Shown here: piece by piece, positions 49,701-57,148 of the stretch
Position numbering within the stretch: the stretch's first letter is position 1
Layout: the number at the start of each line of letters is the position of its first letter
Source of the DNA: Carposina sasakii
Taxonomy: Eukaryota; Arthropoda; Insecta; Lepidoptera; Carposinidae
DNA: 64,000 nt
Reading direction: 5' to 3'
NCBI GenBank assembly: GCA_014607495.2
Contig: CP053171.1
Coordinates: 2,567,438 to 2,631,437, forward strand
Made by a program: the position numbers and the translations under genes
Notes under the pieces: generated by a model
What the model saw: only the letters and a program-made list of their open reading frames with translations
What the model was told of the DNA's origin: nothing
Database searches by the model: none

Positions 49701-52700
49701 TTCATGCAGTTATACTAAACGTAGTTGTGGATGCTGCAGTTTTGGCTAACCTATTTTGAGAACACAGCCGTGTAGCCATTTAAAAAAAAGTTAATAACAA
49801 TATTTCACCAAGCGGTGATAGCAAGTGATAGCCTAGTGGTTAAAATGTGCGCCTTTCAGTCAGAAGGCGTGGGTTCGATCTCAGTCACAGGCCTGTACCA
49901 CTGAATTTATTTCATGTAGAGATTATCTGAAAATTGTCACTTTAGTATGTCAAAAATGCGACGCAGGTTTTTTTAACAACCGCGCGCGTGTCACCAAATG
50001 CGAGCATGGCAATGACAGAGATTCGGAACCCGCGCGCGATGCGTCTTTTTGACAACCCGTGGAAGTGGTGCTACCATTGCGAAAGTAAAATGAACTTTAT
50101 TACGTTCAACACTGAATCGGTAATTGAATTGATATACAGCCACACGAAACGTCAAAATTAGCTATAAGACCCAGCTTGAATTTAAACGCCGTGCTCGCAA
50201 CCGCGGGTTATAATCGCGCACGGCGCGATAAGGGTTTCAGTGTCAGCTTCAAATGTGAAACGTCATTTTGTCGCGAATTTTGACATTTAGGCGCCACAAA
50301 AAGCACGATATACGTGAGTCGCGGACGGCATGCTACTGGTGCAGGAGCTATAGACCGTTCCATAGAGGAATAAGATGTCATAGAGTGCTAATGTCGTACT
50401 ACATTAGTAATGTATTGTCACGTATAGTAATGCAATCTAAGTGTAAAGGACTGGAATTGTGAGGCACCGAAAAGTCTAATAGTGCATCTAAACTGTTAGT
50501 ATGACATTAGCACTCTATGTCTACATCTTATTCCTTTATGCCCGTGGCTATAGTTGCCGGAGAAGGGTAGGCGGCCGGTCGTAAAACCAAATCTTTGACA
50601 ATGTGAGTTTCGAAAGAAACCCCACAAATAATGAGTTGAGGGCAGGAAGATGATGAACAAATAATATATCACCAGAACCCATGGCATTTTTAACATTTCC
50701 TGTCCCCAGCATGGTGGTATCATCGTTCTACCTGAAGGCTGAACTCGAACAGTTCGTGATCCGCGAGATAGAGGCGAGCGACTACGGCGCATGTGTGGCG
50801 GCGTGCTGGCCCGCGCTGAGGGAGGCGGGGCTTAGTGTCGTGCTTACTGATGGTGAGTGTCAGCTTTATATCTCTCTTATAGGTACACCTTATACAGGAT
50901 GTAACAGAAAGGGTATGTTAAGCGAAAAGCTATGTAAATAGCCCACTATAGAGAACCTATTTCCAAAAATTCAGACTCAAATTCACATTTTTATTTTTCC
51001 AGATAGTATGAAGAATTCTTAAACAACTCAGGAATGTCCGTACAATCTTGAAAAATAAAAATTTTATTTCGAGTCTCAAATTTTGGAAAGAGGATCTCTA
51101 TAGTGGGCTATTTACATAGCTTTTCGCTTAACATACCCTTTCTGTTACACCCTGTATAAACCGGCGGCCCAGCGTGGTATCATCATTCTCAGCCTTGAGA
51201 AACTCCCTGCTAAACATAGACCCCAACAATCTCCAATCCGACCGGTCGGAAACGGACTGCATCCAACCGCGAGTGGGCGTCGGTTGATTATATAGGATAG
51301 GTTCTCTATACCCCTTTCATATATCCTACGTATACAAATCCTAAAGTGTTTTCAAAATTAGTCATTTGATTTTGACACGAGACTATCTAGGTTGGTAAAA
51401 AAGAAACAACTTTTATTATGGCAATTCTGAAAACGTAAGGATATAAATTTCGACTTCCATATTTACTTGAATACCTACTAACGCTAAAATGTATAGAACA
51501 ATTGATTTTTTATTTGAGTTGGTTTATAGTAATTCTTATAACCCGTCCCACAGCTACCGACACTCCAGTGGCCGTGGCGTTGAACTTCGACGCTCGAGAT
51601 GAACCCGACATCGAGGTGACGGGAGGACTCGCTAAGATAATGGCCTTCCTCGAGTTTGTAGAGGGACCTATCAGGGACAACGTCCTGCCTGAAGGGAAAG
51701 GTAAGGATACAAGAACTCTCCTGCTCTAATAGCATGACCTGCGAAACACGATATGATAAACCGAGTTATCGACATTTACCTAGCCTATCAATATGTAATA
51801 AATATAGCCGCCATTTTGAATATTGCATAGAGACGATACGATATCGTACGATAAGATATCCACGATGCGTGGACATGCTAAGAAGGCTGGTATTAATAAG
51901 CTATATGTAAATAAAGTTTATGACAAAGAAGATGCTTCTTCTTCTTCTTCAGCCTATATTGCAGTCCACTGCTGGACGTAGGCCTCCCCAAGAGCACGCC
52001 ACAAGACTACTGCCACAGGGGGGTTTTGGCCATAGTCACCAAGCTGGGCAGGCGGGTTGGTGACCGCAGTGTGATGATAGTAATGCAATCTAAGTGTCAA
52101 GGACTGGAATTGTGAGGCACCGAAAAGTCTAATGGTGCATCTAAACTGTTAGTATGACATTAGCACTCTATATCTACATCTTATTCCTCTATGGTAATGT
52201 TGTGGTGCTCTGTGTTACCCAATATCTTTGTCTCATTTATCATTCGACCACCTTATTTCTCCAGGAGCGATTCTCCATTCGTTCATGATGGCGACAGCAG
52301 AGTCTCTCTCAGCGCAGGACAATGTGACCGCTATCAGAGGACTCGAGCTGGCGACCGCTAAACGCGCGAGGGAACGAGGCTTCAAGGGAGTGTTTACTAC
52401 CAATACTAGCCCACTTACACAGGTAGGTTGTGTTTTCTTTAGTTATTAAAGTTACTCCAATACTAGTCGACTTGCTATATGTATAGGTATATAAAAATCC
52501 ACGCCTATTTCTCGGAGGGATCACGGATCTCCACTTGCTACGGTTCTTACACACCTCTTTCGCATCATCTACTTTCATGATATTCTTCATGCACGCTCGT
52601 CGGTTTATCTTGACTAAGATAAATTTATAAAAACACTTCTCCATTAATATAATCCGTTAGGATATGGTTGATCGTTTCATCTTTAAACATTGTGCTGAGG

Positions 52701-53943
52701 GATTCAGCTTTGTTTGCCGAGATTTGGCTAGTGTATAGCTATCGGGATGAAAAATAACGTTGCCAATATGTAATTTAGAAAAATAGATGGTAAAATTCGT
52801 CATCCGAGTAATTGACCCGGTGGCTCAGTGGTTAGAGCACTGACACGCGGAATGCAGAGGTCGTGGGTTCGATTCCCACCTGGGTGAGGAATTTTTTCCA
52901 TTTCTTTATTAATAATTTTTTACTAACTCTGTTACTAACTAACTAACCATAGTCCTATACAGGATGTAACAGAAAGGGTATGTTAAGCGAAAAGCTGTAT
53001 AAATAGCCCACTATAGAGAACCTATTTCCAAAATTTTAAACTCGAAATCACATATTTATTTTTCAAGATTGTATGAAAATTCCTGAGATATTTAAAAATT
53101 CTCCATACTATCGGGAAAAATAAACATGCGATTTCGGATCACAAATTTTGTGGATAGGTTCTCTATACTGGGCTATTTACATAGCTTTTCGCTTAACATA
53201 CCCTTTTTGTTACATCCTGTATACTAAATCCTAGAACGCGACATCGAAGTTTATCACAATGATTGGAGTATAGAAGAGTGGGTGTGTAGGTAATTTGCAT
53301 ACTTCGGCCCAACCTCTTTGGGGGATATTATAGGTATGTATGTATATCGGCCAAACAATAATGACGTAAACCGATGGTGGGCCGGAAACGTTTCCCTATT
53401 CACAAACCCCTCCATGATATGAATAATTCCAGTCGAAAGGCTAAGTTCTATTCTACTCCAGTTACGGGCTCGTCCGCTGACTTTATTTTATGTATGGATT
53501 TTAATATTCTAATAAGGAGGAGGTGGCTGCAAAGGAAACTGCAAGCCCACTGCACGTAACTGTCGCACTTGTCGGTGTAACTGCACACCAACTGTAATCA
53601 AACTGCACGTAAGTACATGCAGTTGGTTTGCACGTTACATTACGGCAGTATCAATTGCATTGGAACTGCAATTTTGCCGTCGACTTGCAGTTGAATTGCA
53701 GTCCGTGTGTTTTCACCCTTAGTGTGACGGTCAGAATCGATTATATTTTGTTGTTTTCTACTTATTTTATTTACTTATCTACTGATGAACAATGTATTAC
53801 AGCAACTAGGTCGCGACGTGCTCGGGTTCACGACCCTCCTGGACTACCAGCTGAACCAATACGTCGACAACAACGGAGAGAGAGTTTTCGGAGAGGCTGG
53901 CGATGATATGAGGGTCCTGGTGTGCTGGAAACCCATGGAATAG
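37591..53943 (+). CDS. ebony: ebony: N-beta-alanyl-dopamine synthase, 16 coding exons (one frame break)
   Basis: NRPS-like enzyme that activates beta-alanine with ATP and joins it to dopamine (NBAD) for yellow/tan cuticle pigment; loss causes melanism; it also modifies histamine in glia. Coding exons: 37591-37711, 38065-38212, 38683-38816, 39533-39709, 40584-40810, 41135-41412, 42072-42239, 46094-46252, 46814-46953, 47318-47408, 48080-48292, 49358-49496, 50710-50852, 51554-51700, 52265-52422, 53803-53943 (TAG). All borders are GT/AG and all phases agree if one extra G in 41344-41347 is discounted, giving 860 residues, the usual insect length. Adenylation domain 1 to about 535: A3 [11 protein letters not shown] (about 184-194), NFYGSTEV (331-338), YRTGD (423-427), NGKVD with Lys531. 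Thiolation site GGNSLNSI with Ser601. C-terminal amine-selecting domain about 650-860, with [11 protein letters not shown] and [11 protein letters not shown]. Start MGSIP matches the family. Confidence 0.96.
38855..39070 (+). repeat. Dispersed repeat, longest copy, 38 bases after the ebony exon 3 donor
   Basis: Shares 'ccaatctcaac(a/g)gagattagcc' and 'tatagtgcacaagtgtgtgc' with 23815-23965, and extends with 'gatgggg cggaaagccgata' and 'cgtgctttccgaggcacg'. Confidence 0.65.
39073..39270 (+). repeat. tRNA-derived SINE, second family
   Basis: tRNA-like head with A-box 'ctggtctagtaggtagtaac' and B-box 'ggttcgaatcc' (39079-39149), then 'gaatatcaatgtttgtttcc', 'gttgcttagtacccacgaca' and 'cttactgtgggactagg'. 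Close copy at 44330-44560; headless relative at 43420-43535. Confidence 0.75.
40258..40381. mobile_element. Palindromic MITE ('ggtcagatagcctat'), copy 2
   Basis: 'cagcggtcagataacctat' to 'agatagtttacttggccgttgg'; diverged copy of 34234-34370 in ebony intron 4. Confidence 0.65.
40855..41090 (+). repeat. SINE-like repeat, best plus-strand copy
   Basis: Runs 'gatgcggggttttactagaa', 'gtgcatgtcgttagagtcga', 'agctagcaacttgtcactga', 'tgtcccagctttgctaaatg', 'cagttctggctaccccattt' and ends in a TATG-rich tail. It lies in ebony intron 5, starting 45 bases after the exon 5 donor. A second copy at 41440-41665 (fragments in both orientations) is in intron 6. Confidence 0.7.
41135..41412 (+). pseudogene. 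ebony: ebony exon 6 with a +1 frame break at 41344-41347
   Basis: Frame 0 reads [10 protein letters not shown] through [10 protein letters not shown], then shifts out at GGGG (41344-41347). In the next register the expected [14 protein letters not shown] to PIG follows up to the donor GTAAGA. With the G run as given, translation ends at TAA 42085-42087 early in exon 7, removing about 60% of the protein. Both registers are plainly conserved, so the break is a single-base insertion (real or an assembly error), not an intron. Confidence 0.85.
42258..42544. mobile_element. Palindromic MITE copy 3, split by a nested MITE
   Basis: Left part (42258-42344) and right part (42491-42544) join into one element like 34234-34370. 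Between them, at a TA, sits the 142-bp MITE at 42347-42488. Confidence 0.75.
42347..42488. mobile_element. Palindromic MITE, TGGTCGATTCC family, copy 3 (nested)
   Basis: Ends 'tggtcgattccgacagtcac' and 'gtgactgccggaatcgacc', flanked by TA on both sides. Nearly the same as 54708-54855, so both moved fairly recently. Confidence 0.8.
44330..44560 (+). repeat. tRNA-derived SINE, second family, copy 2
   Basis: Head 'ggccgattggtgtagttggt' with B-box 'ggttcgaatcccggtaggtg', body as in 39073-39270, with a local duplication of 'tatctatgtatttatata'. Confidence 0.75.
44735..45656 (+). mobile_element. MITE family B, copy 7, split by a 530-bp insertion
   Basis: The 5' part ends near 44937 at 'tatcacgtgaaa'; the 3' part resumes near 45470 at 'taattaatatctgtctatg' and ends CATCTTGTGTA. 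The insertion between them contains a minus-strand non-LTR/SINE-type repeat (about 45240-45472, ending 'gcgggcgtccactata'). Confidence 0.8.
46500..46615 (-). repeat. tRNA-like repeat, third family
   Basis: Minus-strand 'ttccagcctttcagtcggac' and 'ggttcgattccagtcacagg' correspond to 49830-49925 (plus: 'gcgcctttcagtcagaaggc', 'gggttcgatctcagtcacag'). Both are followed by 'ccactgaatttatttcatg'. tRNA-derived and decayed. Confidence 0.6.
47930..48050 (+). repeat. tRNA-related SINE fragment before ebony exon 11
   Basis: 'gcgacgcacggaatgcgaga', 'gagttcaaatcttactcggg', then the T-rich tail and 'aatattttataagaaattat'. It ends about 30 bases before the exon 11 acceptor at 48080. Confidence 0.65.
48080..48292 (+). 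CDS. ebony: ebony exon 11: thiolation domain
   Basis: Acceptor TTCCCAG. Encodes residues 548-618, including the carrier-protein motif [13 protein letters not shown]; Ser601 would take the phosphopantetheine arm. The exon is GC-rich ('gggcgcgggtcgcggggggt'), in contrast with AT-rich introns. Confidence 0.92.
48310..48640 (-). repeat. Two abutting dispersed repeats just after ebony exon 11
   Basis: 48310-48525 is a copy of the 17395 family beginning 18 bases after the donor; 48530-48640 is a copy of the 28180 family ending in a GAT microsatellite. ORFs predicted here on the minus strand are repeat translations. Confidence 0.7.
49130..49335 (+). repeat. Non-LTR-type tail plus 28180-family repeat before ebony exon 12
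   Basis: 'gcattaagctcgcctttgta', 'aataaagaattgtatctatc' and a (TATC)n run look like a retroposon 3' end. They are followed by 'gtcggttggatgcaggctgc' and 'gaggcctatgtccaacagtg' and a GATGAT run ending about 22 bases before the acceptor at 49358. Confidence 0.65.
49830..49925 (+). repeat. tRNA-like repeat, third family, plus copy
   Basis: 'agcctagtggttaaaatgtg' A-box-like, 'gggttcgatctcag' B-box-like, tail 'gaatttatttcatgtagag'. See the minus copy at 46500-46615. Confidence 0.6.
50361..50540. mobile_element. MITE with 'catagaggaataagatgt' ends, full copy
   Basis: Inverted ends of about 37 bases ('atagagtgctaatgtcgtac' against 'gtatgacattagcactctat'). A 5'-truncated copy at 52074-52194 shares 'gaggcaccgaaaagtctaat'. 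Confidence 0.8.
50893..51156. mobile_element. Palindromic TA-flanked MITE, family C, copy 3
   Basis: Starts 41 bases after the ebony exon 13 donor. Ends TACAGGATGTAACAGAAAGG and its complement. Confidence 0.85.
51735..51880. repeat. Dispersed repeat shared with 10575-10735
   Basis: Both loci have 'gcatgacctgcgaaacacga', 'tgataaaccga(g/t)ttatcgac', 'catagagacgatacgatatc' and 'atccacgatgcgtgg'. Internally the piece alternates 'cgatacgatatcgtacgata' type short palindromes. It lies in ebony intron 14. Confidence 0.7.
52605..52925 (+). repeat. tRNA-related SINE with long 5' leader, copy 6
   Basis: Best full-length partner of 13745-14050: leader, 'aaaataacgttgccaatatg', core 'tggctcagtggttagagcac' to 'ggttcgattcccacctgggt' and tail 'ggaattttttccatttcttt'. 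Confidence 0.8.
52958..53221. mobile_element. Palindromic TA-flanked MITE, family C, copy 4
   Basis: Ends TACAGGATGTAACAGAAAGG and 'ttgttacatcctgta'. It sits in ebony intron 15, about 35 bases after the SINE at 52605-52925. Confidence 0.85.
53520..53705. repeat. TGCA-rich low-complexity stretch
   Basis: 'ctgca', 'tgcac' or 'ttgca' words recur about a dozen times in 185 bases ('ggctgcaaag', 'aactgcaagcccactgcac', 'gtgtaactgcacacc', 'acatgcagttgg' and so on). It lies about 100 bases before the last ebony exon. Confidence 0.55.
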
Positions 53944-54053
53944 ACCCTGTGACCTGTGACGCTTGTTATTTATTGGTCGACTTCCAAAAAGAGAGGTTAC
54001 CAATTCGTCGGTATGTTTTTTCGGTCTATTCCACTATGAGAGGCGACTCCAAT

Positions 54054-54059
54054 AATAAA
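54054..54059 (+). terminator. Possible ebony polyadenylation signal
   Basis: First AATAAA after the ebony stop (TAG 53941-53943), about 110 bases downstream. Other AATAAA words occur further on, so the real site is uncertain. Confidence 0.3.
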
Positions 54060-54707
54060 CATATTTTGGTAGGTAGAAATCAATCAAATCAGATTCGACA
54101 TATAAGCTTAGATGAATTCTTACACGTCACTGCATATAAGTATTTAACAACTTATCTGTCGATTGACATTTTTTAAACACACTGGTAGGTATCTATGGGT
54201 TTAAGATTTGTTTTAACACAATGGTTAATTTATGTATTGTTCTTGCCAATATTTTATGTAAGTGATTGTAGATTTATATTTATGTTATTTTTAACAGAGC
54301 TAATTTAAAACGAGGTGCTTTTTAATGTAACGTCATTTTGCATCGACGTTCGTTGCATTTTCCGAAATTGTACCCCTAAAGAGGTGAAAAAGGGGATAAA
54401 GTTTCTATGAGACAACGTGCTATTGGTTTATCTACTTCAAATTTTGCATAAACATAAGTTTAGGGTAACACTAACAAAGCATTTCCCAAAATGGCCATGG
54501 GAATGGAAAAAATCTTTAATCTGTCTTGAGAAAGCTATTTTCTAGTTTCGGATTGATACGAGGTGAAAACCTACGTGTATTAAATATTATACCTTGATAG
54601 TATTAATTATGTAGTTAGAAAATAGTAATGCCTACGGTTGTAAGCTATACCTCGACGCTAAATAAGATAGTTTTTGTAAAAATTACGGTATTTAAGCTTA
54701 TCTATTG

Positions 54708-54855
54708 TGGTCGATTCCGGCAGTCACACTTAAACCTAAACGTAAAATTAGTCCTACCTGTCCTTTTCTCTCTCAGCCATTTATGTTAAGAACGGAGAGA
54801 GATAGACCTGACTAAGATTAGGTTTACCTTTAAGTGTGACTTGCCGGAATCGACC
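54708..54855. mobile_element. Palindromic MITE, TGGTCGATTCC family, copy 4
   Basis: Ends 'tggtcgattccggcagtcac' and 'gtgacttgccggaatcgacc'; has a short local duplication ('aggtttacctttaag'). Confidence 0.8.
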
Positions 54856-56098
54856 CTATTATCTATGTTAGTTAGTTTGTAGTCTACCACCAATATATTA
54901 GATAAGCTTGAATATATAGAGTTTCCCCCCCTGAATAAGAAGGTTTTTGCCCATAGTCATCACGCTGTCTGGGCAGGCGGGTTGGTGACCGCAGTGTGAT
55001 ATTCGGACTATGTTGTCAACACGGGAGGTGGCAGCAGCATCTCTTAAGAAACTCTTAATCGCATTTTACAATACCCACGGGCAGACATCTTAGCAAAACC
55101 CCCCTGTGGCAGTAGCCTTGTGACGTGCCCTGGGGGAGGTCTACGTCCAGCAGTGGACTGCAATAGGCTGAAGAAGATACGAGAGTAAGTAGGTAAATGA
55201 TAAGATCTCTATATATACGTTAAGTATTTAAATATCTGGGAAGAATATTGTGATAATTTGAGAAACTCCCACTTATGACATTGAGGATAGACATAAAAAT
55301 ACTTTGTTAGATAAGTTAATTCGGTAGATATATTTATTTAGCTTATTTATGACGGTAGATTTAACAAAGAAAATGTAAGTACAACGAATAAAAAATATTC
55401 CTAAAATTTAGGTCAGTAAGTTTTTGTTGTTAATTGTTAGAAATCTGTATGGAGATATCTAATTAATATTTATTAAAAGTATGATCCAGTAATTTTACGG
55501 TTATTTAGTGCTGTAAATAATTTGATAAATAAATAATTAAGGTTTAAATAGTTTTTTATTCCCCTTAACTGTGCCCTTAACTTAATGTTGTAGGTACCGA
55601 TAGTATAAAAGAGTTTAGTCGTAAATTAAACAACATTACAATAATGTAATTTAATAATAATCTATTTTTAATGTTACGAGTACATTCTAAGATCAAATAC
55701 ACTGTAAGTAAATACACAATACATCTCATCATCATATTACCTATATGTATTCCCATCCCAATATCATTGGTATAATCCGTTTAAATTGTGGGAACATTAT
55801 AAATTTTTATCTCAGTATCTCTAATGTTGCGGGATGATTGATTGATAAATAATAAAATTAAAGTTTAATAAAATAAAACACATTGAACCACAGCGAACAC
55901 CGAAATACCACAATCCTCACTCATAAGCGGAGATTCACCGCTTACGTAGGTATATCTTTGTTGACTAGAGTTAACTAGAACGTTGAATTTAAATGCATTT
56001 TCCAAGTAACACCTACAAGTTAATAATTAATATGCACAGTACTACATAATACTGATATGAGTGTGTTTAGTTTAATATCAAACGAGTATAATTAGGTA

Positions 56099-56351
56099 TA
56101 CAGGGTGTAACAAAAAGGGTATGTCAAGCGAAAAGTTATGTAAATAGCTCACTATATTCAAAATTTGAGACTCGAAATCACATGTTTATTTTTCAAGATT
56201 GTATGAACATTCCTGAGTTGTGTAGGAATTCTCCATACTATCTGGAAAAATAAACATGTGATTTCGAGTCTGAAATTTTGTGGATAGGTTCCTTGTAGTG
56301 GGCTATTTACATAGATTTTCGCTTAACATAACCTTTTTGTTACATCCTGTA
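56099..56351. mobile_element. Palindromic TA-flanked MITE, family C, copy 5
   Basis: Ends TACAGGGTGTAACAAAAAGG and 'ttgttacatcctgta'. Confidence 0.85.
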
Positions 56352-56764
56352 TACCAAAGCTGCTACACGCAAGGACAGCAGGCGTAGATGATTGAGAGCG
56401 ATATAATCTTACGTATAAACGTCAAATGCACCGATCGGGTATTCATTACAGACCAACTATGTATGAAGAGGAAAAGGACTATAAAGCACTCTGAAAACAC
56501 TCGATGAACCCTCGAAATAAATACCTAAATACTTTATCCGTGAGTTACACGTTTAGATGTAAGATATATCAATCAATATCTATCTCATCACCCCTCTACC
56601 TACTATATTACCTATACATTAGGTACTTACTGAAAAAAATACGAAATTGCGTTGGTTTTCGTGCCTTAGGTAGGAAATAAATCTCCTCCTAAAGCTCATG
56701 TTCTATTAGATGTCTAACAGAACCACGTCTTGACAGGCGGTTTGCCGTCAACTGACACCTCATG

Positions 56765-57148
56765 TCAAATAGCCCCACCTATCCCCCAATCCGTACTGCA
56801 GCTCGGAACCACTATATCATCCAAATCCGCCTTCATCGAGACATAACTGGTCACATCCGGTTTTATCGGGACGTAATCCTCGCTTCCATCATTAATGTCA
56901 ACGATGGGATTTTTCACGTTGTACTTGTCAAAGTCGCTTATGTTCGCCTCGTTAAGGAGTTGGAGGGATTCTTCTAGAGCGATGTGTCTATGGTCCGGGC
57001 TGTCCGATTGGTCGATGTGTCCGGATTTCCTGTGATGGAGGGAGTTGGTAGTGGACCCGATGTAGGGCGGTGGTTGCGGGCGGTTGTAGCTACCGGCGAG
57101 GTTGGTTGACGATTTTGGACTGTACGGTCTTACTAGGTGTTGTTTGGG
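56765..57148 (-). CDS. Scgalpha: Sarcoglycan last exon, cytoplasmic tail
   Basis: Follows TTTCGTTTCAG. 127 codons, then TGA at 56767-56765. Pro/Ser/Asp/Tyr-rich tail: RPQPPPYIGS resembles a PPxY-type proline motif, and three tyrosines fall in DYVPI, SYVSM and DFDKY contexts. The ATG of the long open frame at 57254 is upstream of the acceptor in repeat DNA and is not the real start. Confidence 0.75.
   Translation of the reverse strand, partial: PKQHLVRPYSPKSSTNLAGSYNRPQPPPYIGSTTNSLHHRKSGHIDQSDSPDHRHIALEESLQLLNEANISDFDKYNVKNPIVDINDGSEDYVPIKPDVTSYVSMKADLDDIVVPSCSTDWGIGGAI

Larger units (their letters stand above)
54060..56764. other. Spacer between ebony and the sarcoglycan gene (tail to tail)
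   Basis: AT-rich, no coding exon seen. Holds MITE 54708-54855, the 17395-family repeat 54945-55165 and MITE C 56099-56351. About 55.2-56.0 kb shows nothing recognisable. Confidence 0.6.
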
